Source: Bacillota bacterium
Lineage (GTDB): Bacteria; Bacillota; Clostridia; Lachnospirales; Lachnospiraceae
Assembly: GCA_023460575.1 (NCBI GenBank)
Contig: JAEWPQ010000030.1
Location: 1 to 64,000 of the forward strand
Length of the DNA: 64,000 bases
Direction of reading: 5' to 3'
Both the position numbers and the translations under genes were made by a program. Of this stretch, positions 45,147 to 52,911 are shown piece by piece. Position 1 is the stretch's first letter. Each line of letters opens with the position of its first letter. Below the pieces are notes generated by a model. The model did not search any database and was not told the DNA's origin. It worked only from the letters and a program-made list of their open reading frames with translations.

Positions 45147-45175
45147 TTGACTTTACTAAATTAACTTGCTATAAT
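45147..45175 (+). promoter_or_regulatory. Near-consensus promoter between the adhesin and gdhA
   Basis: TTGACT, 17-bp spacer, TATAAT: 11 of 12 consensus matches. The transcript would begin near 45182, only about 18 nt before a strong hairpin at 45200, so it may yield a short RNA or an attenuated gdhA leader. Confidence 0.65.
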
Positions 45176-45199
45176 TTTAAAAAGTTATGGCGGGGAGAT

Positions 45200-45234
45200 A
45201 AGGCCGGAACTTTAAGGAGTTCCGGCCTTGTTTT
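45200..45234 (+). terminator. Strong hairpin between the adhesin and gdhA
   Basis: AAGGCCGGAACT and AGTTCCGGCCTT pair perfectly (12 bp) around a 6-nt loop, followed by GTTTT. It is the only terminator-like structure after the giant gene. A TTGACA at 45233, just after the stem, may start a second gdhA promoter (weak -10 TATTAA at 18 bp). Confidence 0.75.
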
Positions 45235-45302
45235 GACATTAGGAATAACTTTATTTTATTAATAATATGGTATTATTTATTATTTTAGGAGGAAAGAAAA
45301 TT

Positions 45303-46637
45303 ATGTCTTATGTGGATGAAGTTTATGACAGAGTCGTAAAGCAGAACCCAGGAGAAGGAGAATTTCACCAGGCAGTAAAGGAAGTTCTTGATTCTCTGCG
45401 CATTGTCATTGATGCAAATGAAGAAAAATACAGAAAAGCCGCACTTTTAGAGCGTCTGGTAGAGCCTGAGCGTATTATCTCTTTTCGTGTACCGTGGGTG
45501 GATGACAACGGACAGGTAAGAGTGAATAAAGGATTTCGGGTACAGTTTAACAGTGCTATCGGGCCTTATAAAGGAGGTTTGAGACTTCATCCTTCTGTGA
45601 ATCAGGGAATTTTAAAGTTTTTAGGTTTTGAACAGACATTCAAAAATTCTTTAACTGGTCTTCCCATCGGCGGAGGAAAAGGCGGATCAGATTTTGATCC
45701 CAAGGGCAAATCAGACAGAGAGGTCATGGCGTTCTGCCAGAGTTTTATGACCGAATTATCCAAATACATTGGTGCGGATCAGGATGTGCCGGCGGGAGAT
45801 ATCGGCGTTGGAGCCAGAGAGATCGGCTATTTATACGGACAATATAAGCGAATGACCGGGCTTTATGAGGGAGTTCTGACTGGAAAGGGACTTACCTACG
45901 GTGGATCTCTGGTGCGTACCCAGGCAACGGGCTATGGACTTATTTATATACTTGACGAGATGCTCAGACGTAATGGAAGAGAACTGGAAGGAAAGAATGT
46001 GGTTATTTCCGGATCCGGTAACGTGGCCATATATGCATCGGAAAAGGCGATCCAGCTGGGGGCAAAGGTTGTGGCTTTAAGTGACTCCAACGGATATATC
46101 TATGACAAGAACGGAATTCGCCTTGATATAGTAAAGGAAATTAAGGAAGTACGCAGAGGAAGGATTAAAGAATACGCAAACGAAGCGGCTTCTGCTGTTT
46201 ATACAGAAGGAAAAGGGATCTGGACCATACCATGTGATATTGCCCTTCCCTGTGCAACTCAGAACGAGCTGAATTTAGAGGATGCAAAGTCACTGAAGGC
46301 CAACGGCTGCTTTGCTGTTGCAGAAGGAGCGAACATGCCTTCTACCAGAGAGGCAACAGATTTCTTCCTTGAGAACGGAATGCTGTTTATGCCTGGAAAG
46401 GCAGCTAACGCAGGCGGTGTTGCAACTTCTGCACTGGAGATGAGCCAGAACAGTTTAAGGCTTTCCTGGAGCTTTGATGAAGTGGATAAGAAGCTTCATG
46501 ACATCATGGTTGGAATTTATGAGAAGACTGCAAAAGCTGCAAAACGCTACGGTGTGAAGGGAAATTATGTGGCGGGTGCCAATATTGCCGGCTTTGAAAA
46601 GGTAGTAGAAGCCATGATGGCACAGGGTATCGTATAA
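45303..46637 (+). CDS. gdhA: Glutamate dehydrogenase (NADP-type, hexameric)
   Basis: A 444-residue enzyme interconverting 2-oxoglutarate plus ammonia and glutamate. It has the substrate motif GPYKGGLRLHPSVNQGILKF, the catalytic-lysine segment LPIGGGKGGSDFDPKGKSD, the second-half NAD(P)-binding VVISGSGNVAIYASEKA and the C-terminal PGKAANAGGVATSALEMSQN. An in-frame upstream extension of 12 codons is unlikely because AGGAGG sits 10 bp before the ATG at 45303 and the family begins MSYVDEVYDRV. The gene is monocistronic with a hairpin on each side. Confidence 0.96.
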   Translation: MSYVDEVYDRVVKQNPGEGEFHQAVKEVLDSLRIVIDANEEKYRKAALLERLVEPERIISFRVPWVDDNGQVRVNKGFRVQFNSAIGPYKGGLRLHPSVNQGILKFLGFEQTFKNSLTGLPIGGGKGGSDFDPKGKSDREVMAFCQSFMTELSKYIGADQDVPAGDIGVGAREIGYLYGQYKRMTGLYEGVLTGKGLTYGGSLVRTQATGYGLIYILDEMLRRNGRELEGKNVVISGSGNVAIYASEKAIQLGAKVVALSDSNGYIYDKNGIRLDIVKEIKEVRRGRIKEYANEAASAVYTEGKGIWTIPCDIALPCATQNELNLEDAKSLKANGCFAVAEGANMPSTREATDFFLENGMLFMPGKAANAGGVATSALEMSQNSLRLSWSFDEVDKKLHDIMVGIYEKTAKAAKRYGVKGNYVAGANIAGFEKVVEAMMAQGIV

Positions 46638-46640
46638 GAC

Positions 46641-46675
46641 CAGGTCCGTACCTGTTTTCGAAAGGTACGGACCTG
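46641..46675 (+). terminator. Hairpin after gdhA
   Basis: CAGGTCCGTACCT pairs perfectly with AGGTACGGACCTG (13 bp) around a 9-nt loop, beginning 4 bp after the gdhA stop. The downstream tract (AATTTATT) is not a clean T-run, so termination may be partial or the stem may protect the 3' end. Confidence 0.65.
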
Positions 46676-46816
46676 AATTTATTAACAACAAAAATTTTAC
46701 TGGAATTCTCAAATGTTTTAGTATATAATAAACCGTAAGGCTTGAGGCGGAGTATTCTTCGCCTTATTGTTTTCCTGAAAATTATCTTAGAAAAACAGAA
46801 AGCAGGTGATGATTCT

Positions 46817-47704
46817 ATGCATAAATTCTTAAGAACCATTGGTTTCAGTCTTTATGAAAAAGACAGGGATATCGATAAGCTGTTAGACAGGCTCTGTGGA
46901 GATCTGTCAGATATGAGGAGGATACAGATTGACGAGGAGTCCAATCTGTGTGAAATCCGAAGAGAAGTGGCACCCGGGATGGGGATTGCCATCTATGGAG
47001 AGATGGACCGGGATGGGAAGTTTCAAAGAATGTACTATTACCCCTATTTAAAAAGCAGTGATATAACATCGGAAGTATCATGCTCCATTCAGCGTCACAC
47101 GGAAAGGGAAACCTACGCCGGGCTTTTAGACGAATATAAAGTTGGAATTTCTCTGATCTTTTATATAGACAATTCCTTTGAATGCAGAGAACGGATCATA
47201 GACCATCATTCCATGGATACCAGTTATTCATGCCTTACAGGTCTTGCAGTCAGCGGAAAGGTTCTTCTCCCCATTCAGAAGTCGGATATTCAGAAAGAAA
47301 AAGCGAGAGTAGCCGCAAAGGACCGCAATAATCTGTTAGAAGCCGCAAAGAACGGTGATGAAGATGCCATGGAGACATTGACGATTGAAGATATTGATCT
47401 CTATTCCCAGGCATCAAGACGGGTGATGAAGGAAGACTTGTATTCGATTATTGATTCGTGCTTTATGCCGTGTGGTGTAGAATGCGACCAGTATTCTATA
47501 ATTGGTGAGATCATCAAGATCGATGAGATGAAGAACCAGATTACAGAAGAAGAGGTATACGATTTCACGCTTGAATGCAGTGATTTAATATTCCATGTCT
47601 GCATAGCGAAAAAAGATTTAACAGGAACACCGGAAATCGGGCGCAGATTCAAAGGGCAGATCTGGATGCAGGGAACTGTAAAGTTCAAGGAATCAGAGGA
47701 ATAA
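46817..47704 (+). CDS. DUF3881 family protein
   Basis: A 295-residue soluble protein starting MHKFLRTIGFSLYEKDRDID, which I recognise as DUF3881, a family largely restricted to Lachnospiraceae and relatives. Features seen are a Glu/Asp-rich middle with LLEAAKNGDEDAMETLTIEDIDLYS-type helices and a C-terminal FTLECSDLIFHVCIAKKDL. There are no membrane segments or signal peptide. The upstream in-frame extension to 46742 was rejected because GCAGGTGA precedes the ATG at 46817. Function is unknown; the gene is followed by a tRNA gene with its own promoter. Confidence 0.8.
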   Translation: MHKFLRTIGFSLYEKDRDIDKLLDRLCGDLSDMRRIQIDEESNLCEIRREVAPGMGIAIYGEMDRDGKFQRMYYYPYLKSSDITSEVSCSIQRHTERETYAGLLDEYKVGISLIFYIDNSFECRERIIDHHSMDTSYSCLTGLAVSGKVLLPIQKSDIQKEKARVAAKDRNNLLEAAKNGDEDAMETLTIEDIDLYSQASRRVMKEDLYSIIDSCFMPCGVECDQYSIIGEIIKIDEMKNQITEEEVYDFTLECSDLIFHVCIAKKDLTGTPEIGRRFKGQIWMQGTVKFKESEE

Positions 47705-47717
47705 ATCCAAGAATGAC

Positions 47718-47746
47718 TTGACGAATTCTTTAAATTTGCATATAAT
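47718..47746 (+). promoter_or_regulatory. Promoter of the tRNA-Arg gene
   Basis: TTGACG, 17-bp spacer, TATAAT, located 13 bp after the DUF3881 stop codon and about 40 bp before the mature tRNA. Confidence 0.85.
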
Positions 47747-47756
47747 AAGTTTTGGA

Positions 47757-47783
47757 CTGTGCTGCAGGCTGCCTGCAGCACAG
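47757..47783 (+). other. Perfect hairpin in the tRNA-Arg 5' leader
   Basis: CTGTGCTGCAGG-CTG-CCTGCAGCACAG forms a 12-bp perfect stem with a 3-nt loop, ending 4 nt before the mature tRNA 5' end. It begins about where transcription should start, so nearly the whole 5' leader is folded up to the RNase P cleavage site. Confidence 0.7.
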
Positions 47784-47787
47784 AGAT

Positions 47788-47861
47788 GTTTCCGTAGCTC
47801 AGCTGGATAGAGCGACCGCCTCCTAAGCGGTAGGCCGGGTGTTCAAATCACCTCGGGAACG
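47788..47861 (+). tRNA. tRNA-Arg (anticodon CCT)
   Basis: Cloverleaf by eye: acceptor GTTTCCG/CGGGAAC with one G-U pair, D-stem GCTC/GAGC, anticodon stem ACCGC/GCGGT with loop CTCCTAA (anticodon CCT, reads AGG), T-arm GGGTG-TTCAAAT-CACCT and discriminator G. CCA is not encoded. A dedicated promoter lies upstream and a terminator downstream. Confidence 0.95.
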
Positions 47862-47865
47862 GGAT

Positions 47866-47902
47866 AAGGTACTGAAGCCATTGCGGCTTCGGTACCTTTT
47901 TT
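47866..47902 (+). terminator. Terminator of the tRNA-Arg gene
   Basis: AAGGTACTGAAGCC pairs with GGCTTCGGTACCTT (14 bp, one G-U) around a 5-nt loop and ends in a T-run. It stops 3 bp before the end of the converging phosphopantetheinyl transferase gene. Confidence 0.9.
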
Positions 47903-47905
47903 ACG

Positions 47906-48580
47906 TTAGAGATCTTCTATGGTAACATAAGTAGGTAATGCAGGCATCTTATATGAGTTGGAACTACAAACCGAAAGTGCATAATTTTTTAATATACTAT
48001 GAAAATATATGTGGTAAGAGGTTATCTTGTCTTCTAAAATCAAATTGTTATCTGAAACGTAGAAATTATTGAGTGGTTCCCCCAATCCTTTCCCAATACA
48101 TTTTAAGTAACTCTCCTTTGCCGTCCAAAAACGAAAAAAGTTATGGTAGGATTCCGATGCAGAAGCTGCATTAATTAGTTCTATTTCTTTTTTATGAAAA
48201 TAGTGGTTGGCAATACTTAAATCAATATCTAAGTTAATTTCTTCAATATCAATTCCAATTTCAGAATCAGAAACCGCACATGCAATCCAGTCGCCGGAAT
48301 GTGAAATATTAAATGATATATCCGGCTGATCTGGAAGAAGAGGTTTGCCATATGTATTGTAGGTAAAACGAAGGGGGATTTCTGACATGTATCTGGGTGT
48401 CATTTGAGATAAAGCGTATCGAAGCAGCATTTCACCCAGGACAGTCCGGATTGTGTCTTTCTCCTGACGGAAATTCCGAGCCTTTACTTGACGTTCCGTG
48501 CTAAGATGCTGTATAAAACGGTTCAGATTGCTGCTATCAATATTATCACAGGAAAGTAAATATAAATCATATGCGTTCAT
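47906..48580 (-). CDS. 4'-phosphopantetheinyl transferase (Sfp-type)
   Basis: A 224-residue enzyme that transfers phosphopantetheine from CoA to carrier proteins. Signature residues are seen: FNISHSGDWIACAVS (about 90-104), Asp111 and Glu113 in IGIDIEEI, and FWTAKESYLKCIGKGL (151-166) with Glu156 and Lys160. The length is that of Sfp-type rather than AcpS-type enzymes, so the target is often a polyketide/nonribosomal carrier, but no such synthetase lies in this window. It stands alone on the reverse strand, with a potential hairpin and the ABC exporter promoter region upstream. Confidence 0.88.
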   Translation of the reverse strand: MNAYDLYLLSCDNIDSSNLNRFIQHLSTERQVKARNFRQEKDTIRTVLGEMLLRYALSQMTPRYMSEIPLRFTYNTYGKPLLPDQPDISFNISHSGDWIACAVSDSEIGIDIEEINLDIDLSIANHYFHKKEIELINAASASESYHNFFRFWTAKESYLKCIGKGLGEPLNNFYVSDNNLILEDKITSYHIYFHSILKNYALSVCSSNSYKMPALPTYVTIEDL

Positions 48581-48694
48581 TACAATCTCTCAATTCTTTT
48601 GACATTATGGAAGTTGCATAGATATTATATCATAATAAAATCACATAAAGAATGCAAAAATATATATCCTGTCTTTATTGCCTCATAAGTTATT

Positions 48695-48726
48695 ACGAAA
48701 GTAACTATCTGAATGGTTACTTTCGT
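48695..48726. promoter_or_regulatory. Inverted repeat upstream of the ABC exporter operon
   Basis: ACGAAAGTAAC and GTTACTTTCGT are perfect 11-bp arms with a 10-nt spacer, 70 bp before the ATPase start codon. It could be a response-regulator site (the two-component genes lie at 52261-54083) or an attenuator hairpin; the downstream TTCTTTT is a weak T-run. Confidence 0.5.
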
Positions 48727-48795
48727 TTCTTTTATCATTTCCCTCCGTAGTATATGATTAGTCTATCCAAAAAACTACGTGAAAGGAGCGGTCAA

Positions 48796-49728
48796 ATGCT
48801 TGAGTTAATTAATCTGACAAAACAGTATGGTTCGAATATGGCGGTCGACCATATAACTTTAAAAGTGGAAAATGGAGAAATCTTTGGATTGCTGGGGCCG
48901 AATGGTGCGGGTAAGTCCACAGTGGTATCTATGATCAGTACAGTTAAAACGCCAACGGAAGGTGAAATTAAAGTGAAAGATAAATCCCTAAGCAGGTTTC
49001 CTATGGAAGCGAAAAAGGTAATGGGGATCGTGCCTCAGGATATTGCTCTTTATGAGGCGTTAAGTGCAAAAGATAATTTAGAACTGTTTGGTAGCTTATA
49101 TGGTCTTTCCCGTAACGAAAACAAGAAAAAAGTTGAAGAGGTTCTGGATATTATTGAACTTTCTGACAAGAGGAACCAGGTTGTGGGAGAGTTTTCCGGG
49201 GGAATGAAAAGAAGGGTCAATATCGGTGTTGCATTAATGAATAACCCAGAATTACTGATACTAGATGAACCTACTGTTGGTATTGATCCTCAATCAAGAA
49301 ATCATATTCTGGAGACTGTTAAAAGATTGAATAAAGATAGAGGAATGACAGTCATTTATACCAGTCACTATATGGAAGAAGTTGAGTTTTTGTGCAAACG
49401 GGTTGCAATTGTTGATAATGGAAAGCTGATTGCTCTTGGGACAAAGGAAGAGTTGAAGGACAAAATGAACGTCAGCGATACCTTAACTGTTTCCTTTCAG
49501 AATGCACCGGATGGAATCCTTCCTGAAATAAGTACGATTTACGGTGTTAAACGGGCAGAAATAGGGAGTAACAAGATTCGCCTGCTGATACATCCTGCAG
49601 TTAAAAATGTCATGGACATCATAGACAGTCTAAGAAGTATTGGAATTCAAATTACTGGTTTTAAATTTGAAGAAGTAAACCTGGAAAGCATTTTTCTGCA
49701 GATTACAGGAAAATCATTAAGGGAATAA
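48796..49728 (+). CDS. ABC exporter ATP-binding protein
   Basis: A 310-residue ABC ATPase of the drug/ABC-2 exporter type. It has Walker A GLLGPNGAGKSTVVSM (about 34-49), the Q-loop region MGIVPQDIALYEALS, signature FSGGMKRRVNIGVALMNNP, Walker B LLILDEPTVGIDPQSR and the H-loop TSHYMEEVEFLCKR. A C-terminal regulatory extension covers about 220-310. GGAG lies 8 bp before the ATG at 48796; the upstream in-frame extension has no ribosome site. Two ABC-2 permeases and a small membrane protein follow in the same direction. Confidence 0.93.
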   Translation: MLELINLTKQYGSNMAVDHITLKVENGEIFGLLGPNGAGKSTVVSMISTVKTPTEGEIKVKDKSLSRFPMEAKKVMGIVPQDIALYEALSAKDNLELFGSLYGLSRNENKKKVEEVLDIIELSDKRNQVVGEFSGGMKRRVNIGVALMNNPELLILDEPTVGIDPQSRNHILETVKRLNKDRGMTVIYTSHYMEEVEFLCKRVAIVDNGKLIALGTKEELKDKMNVSDTLTVSFQNAPDGILPEISTIYGVKRAEIGSNKIRLLIHPAVKNVMDIIDSLRSIGIQITGFKFEEVNLESIFLQITGKSLRE

Positions 49729-49743
49729 AAGGAGGTATGTTTT

Positions 49744-50931
49744 TTGAATAAGTTATTTCACCTGATTCTAACTGACATTAGACTACTGGCAAAATCAAAA
49801 ATATTCTATTTAAAATTGATTCTGTTTCCCTGCATTTTGATTCTGATTATAAGTGCCATGTTTGGAAATACAGATAAAGTAAATACTGCTTTTTCGGTTG
49901 TGTACTATAGTGAGGATAATGTTGTGAACAGCAAAACAGAGCAGATTTGCTTTGGTAATATTTTTTTGGACATATTAAGATCACAGGAGGTACAAAAGCT
50001 CTTTACAGTCATACCTGTTTCAGACTATGCGGAAGGGGAAGCGTTCATTAACAATAAAAAAGCATCTGTATTCATTTATGTACCTCAAAACTTCAGTCAG
50101 TCTTATGTAAACAATTCTCCCAGTTCTATTAATCTGATAGCAGATAATAAAAAACAAAATGATAAAAAGATCGTGAAAATTATCGTAGACAAATTTATCA
50201 GGTACATGGAACTTTTGCGCCTTGAAAAATCCGGATTTACAGGTGCGGTCGATTCCATTAATGACAGCGATATGGTTAAACTGACTCGGATATCAACAAA
50301 CACTGGTGCTCACCCATTAACTGTTATGCAATATGAATCCATTGCCATGACTGTTATGTTTTCTATACTAACTGCTTTTGAATTGGCTCACGGAATTGTT
50401 GATGATAAGCTAAACAATACTCAGCTTCGTATAAAATCAACGCCAACCTTAAACATCTTTTATGCACTTGGAAAAGTAGCAGGTATGGTACTGGCAATAG
50501 TTGTTCAAATGTCAATTGTTATGATTATCAGTCATTTTCTATTTCATGTTGAATTTGGAAATATTATTGATCTTCTGATTATTACTATCTGTTACGGATT
50601 CGCAATTGGATCCATTGTTTTCTGCGCAGGATCTGCTGCAAACGATCATATGGCAATCTCCAGCGTCGCCGCCTTCATTCTCTATGGATTCAGCTTTATT
50701 GGAGGCAGCTTTGTTGATAAAGACAGCTTACCAGCCAGCCTGCAGGTTATCCAGAAGCTGATACCAAACGGTAAGGCTATTAACTGCTATGTAAATGTTT
50801 ATCAGGGAAGGAATTTAATGCACATTTATAGCGATCTCGCTGTGCTGCTTATGATAGGACTTTTATTTTTTTCATTTGGATTATACCTGTATGGGGAAAG
50901 GAGATTTTTAAAATGCAGATGCCGGAAATAA
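49744..50931 (+). CDS. ABC-2 type permease, first subunit
   Basis: A 395-residue membrane protein with one N-terminal membrane helix (about 22-42), an extracytoplasmic domain of about 150 residues and a C-terminal cluster of five to six helices (about 200-390), the ABC-2 exporter layout. The start is TTG at 49744, 10 bp after GGAGG; the first internal ATG is far downstream. Its last 19 bp overlap the next permease gene, which indicates coupled translation and a heterodimeric channel. Confidence 0.85.
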   Translation: MNKLFHLILTDIRLLAKSKIFYLKLILFPCILILIISAMFGNTDKVNTAFSVVYYSEDNVVNSKTEQICFGNIFLDILRSQEVQKLFTVIPVSDYAEGEAFINNKKASVFIYVPQNFSQSYVNNSPSSINLIADNKKQNDKKIVKIIVDKFIRYMELLRLEKSGFTGAVDSINDSDMVKLTRISTNTGAHPLTVMQYESIAMTVMFSILTAFELAHGIVDDKLNNTQLRIKSTPTLNIFYALGKVAGMVLAIVVQMSIVMIISHFLFHVEFGNIIDLLIITICYGFAIGSIVFCAGSAANDHMAISSVAAFILYGFSFIGGSFVDKDSLPASLQVIQKLIPNGKAINCYVNVYQGRNLMHIYSDLAVLLMIGLLFFSFGLYLYGERRFLKCRCRK

Positions 50932-52031
50932 TAAAAAACCAGTTAAAACTACTTTTTTATAATCGAGTAGCAGTTTTCGCCATGATAGCTACTCCGCTGC
51001 TCCTGACATTTCTATTTACATTTTCATCTAATAGCGGCAAGACGGAGTTGTTTATTGCTGATTCGGATCACAGTGTATCATCGGCTCAATTGATAAACCT
51101 GCTTCAAACGCATGATGATATAAATGTTGTCAGTATATCTGAAAATGAACTTATTAAAAAAGTGGATAACGGCAGTATTATGACAGGATTTATTATACAG
51201 AAAAAGTTTGGAGATAATCTGAAATCGAATGGTAACTTAAATATAGAAATGGTTGAGAACTATCATACAGGTGAAAGTGCCCTGCTGGAACAGGCTGTAT
51301 TAATTGAAGCAAATACTTTACAAGACGTCCATAATCTTAACCTACCCCTGGGGGCCCTTTCCAGCCTACCCCAAATAGCTGTTAATGAGAAAGATTCTGG
51401 GAACGGTTCTGGTAAAACGAACATTGCTACTGTAAAATTAATTGGTTTTTTAGGAATGTTTCTTTGGTTTATTGTATTTCAGGGATTTCGGACGTTGATT
51501 GCGGAGAAAGGAAACCATGTGTTTGAGAGAATTCAAGGGACCCAAACCAGCTATGCCTGCTATCTATTTTCCAAAATAATTGCGGCATATGTGTTTTCAC
51601 TGCTTCTGACAATTGTCGTTCTAATCGCCGGAAGATATCTGTTTCATACGAGTCAGATCAACAATCTACCAGCGACAGCGGTTCTATTTGCAATCTATCT
51701 GTTTGCATTGACTGGAATTGCTATGATGTTTGTTCCTTTTATTAACAAACAGCAAAGTTTCACCATTTTAGGTTCAGTAATAATGGCTCTGACAGGAATA
51801 CTTGGAGGCTCTTTTTTCTCGATTGAAGAAATTTCCTCCAGTGGGATGAAGATAATATCAAAGCTCACACCCGAGTACTGGGCAATACAGTCCATTTGTG
51901 ATACCGCTATGAATAACAGTTCTTTCAGCTCTCAGATTTTGCCAGCTGCAGTACTTGGTCTCATGGGCATCCTTGGATTTATTATTGCCTGTCTTACTTT
52001 AACATGGAAAATGAAAGCCCAAATGGCATAG
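50913..52031 (+). CDS. ABC-2 type permease, second subunit
   Basis: A 372-residue membrane protein with the same layout as its neighbour: an N-terminal helix (VAVFAMIATPLLLTFLF), a soluble loop of about 130 residues (IADSDHSVSSAQLINLLQ onward) and six C-terminal helices. AAGGAG precedes the ATG at 50913 inside the previous gene. With the ATPase it forms an exporter; the class includes antibiotic and bacteriocin resistance pumps and lipid exporters. The substrate cannot be read from sequence. Confidence 0.85.
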   Translation: MQMPEIIKNQLKLLFYNRVAVFAMIATPLLLTFLFTFSSNSGKTELFIADSDHSVSSAQLINLLQTHDDINVVSISENELIKKVDNGSIMTGFIIQKKFGDNLKSNGNLNIEMVENYHTGESALLEQAVLIEANTLQDVHNLNLPLGALSSLPQIAVNEKDSGNGSGKTNIATVKLIGFLGMFLWFIVFQGFRTLIAEKGNHVFERIQGTQTSYACYLFSKIIAAYVFSLLLTIVVLIAGRYLFHTSQINNLPATAVLFAIYLFALTGIAMMFVPFINKQQSFTILGSVIMALTGILGGSFFSIEEISSSGMKIISKLTPEYWAIQSICDTAMNNSSFSSQILPAAVLGLMGILGFIIACLTLTWKMKAQMA

Positions 52032-52042
52032 GAGAATAAGAG

Positions 52043-52222
52043 ATGAGTCTGACTATAATGTTATATGGAGTTTTATTTATCGCAGGAGTTTTATTAAATG
52101 TATTTATTGGGAAGATAGCTATATTTCTTTTTAAAAAAGATGGTACAATGTCCAGATTTCCCATTCGTTTCTTGGGAATTTATTTGGTTATAAATTCTAT
52201 TTCCAATATTTTTAATATATAA
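52043..52222 (+). CDS. 59-residue small membrane protein at the end of the ABC operon
   Basis: An ATG frame of 59 residues starting MSLTIMLYGVLFIAGVLL, preceded by GGAG at 9 bp and starting 11 bp after the permease stop. A strongly hydrophobic segment covers about residues 4-30 and a second, weaker one about 42-56, with KKDGTMSRFPIR between. It ends just before the operon terminator. It is likely real because of its ribosome site, spacing and composition. I do not recognise the family; it may be an exporter accessory or immunity-like peptide. Confidence 0.6.
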   Translation: MSLTIMLYGVLFIAGVLLNVFIGKIAIFLFKKDGTMSRFPIRFLGIYLVINSISNIFNI

Positions 52223-52225
52223 AGC

Positions 52226-52259
52226 AGAAATGTGCCCCATTTATATGTGGCACATTTCT
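52226..52259. terminator. Bidirectional terminator between the ABC operon and the two-component genes
   Basis: AGAAATGTGCC pairs perfectly with GGCACATTTCT (11 bp) around a 12-nt loop, between the end of the small membrane protein gene and the end of the converging response-regulator gene. T-tracts are short on both sides. Confidence 0.75.
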
Positions 52260-52260
52260 C

Positions 52261-52911
52261 TTATTTCAAATCAATATTCTTCAGCAATATAATTAATTCG
52301 GATCGGTTATTTGTCTGCATTTTTTCCAGTACCTTAGAAACATAGTTTTTTACGGTCCCTTCCGTAACAAATAGGTCATTGGAAATATCTTTATTTGTTT
52401 TTCCCTGCAATACCTGTTTTGTTACTTCCAGTTCTCTGGGCGTTAAAGTACTTAATAATCTGGCGACCTCATCATTTGCTATTTCAGATTTCTGCACTCT
52501 TAATGCCTGTATTACCTTCTTGGTGATGTTAGGATTCAGCAAGATATCTCCCCGCACTGCGCTTTTGATCGCCTCTAAAAGATCTTTTGAGCCCGAATCT
52601 TTAAGAAGGTATCCATCGGCCCCGTATTGCAGACCTTCAAATATGTACTGATCTTCATTGAATGTTGTTAATATCACTATTTTGATTTCGGGATACGTTT
52701 CTTTTATATGTTTGGTAGCTTCAATACCATTCATTACCGGCATTCTGATATCCATTAGAACAACTTCTGGTGTTGTTCGTTCAAGCTTAGCCAGCAATTC
52801 TTCTCCATTGGAAGCTTCCCCCACAACTTCTATTTCTTCGTGCAGACTTAGTATCATTTTGAGTCCTTCACGGACAATATCCTGATCATCTACTATCATA
52901 ACCTTTATCAT
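52261..52911 (-). CDS. NarL/LuxR-family response regulator
   Basis: A 216-residue regulator. The receiver domain (about 1-120) has the acidic pair in IVDDQDIVREGL, phospho-acceptor Asp54 in VVLMDIRMPVMNG, and the conserved Thr and Lys in LTTFNEDQY and LLKDSG. The C-terminal LuxR-type helix-turn-helix is at about 148-205 (LTPRELEVTKQVLQGKTNKD and VTEGTVKNYVSKVLEKM). It overlaps the histidine kinase gene by 4 bp. The neighbouring converging ABC exporter is the obvious target. Confidence 0.93.
   Translation of the reverse strand: MIKVMIVDDQDIVREGLKMILSLHEEIEVVGEASNGEELLAKLERTTPEVVLMDIRMPVMNGIEATKHIKETYPEIKIVILTTFNEDQYIFEGLQYGADGYLLKDSGSKDLLEAIKSAVRGDILLNPNITKKVIQALRVQKSEIANDEVARLLSTLTPRELEVTKQVLQGKTNKDISNDLFVTEGTVKNYVSKVLEKMQTNNRSELIILLKNIDLK

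Noticed and set aside
47906..48580. Phosphopantetheinyl transferase as part of a natural-product cluster with the ABC exporter
   Set aside because: No carrier-protein, synthetase or tailoring gene lies nearby and the two are divergently transcribed; the proximity alone is not enough.
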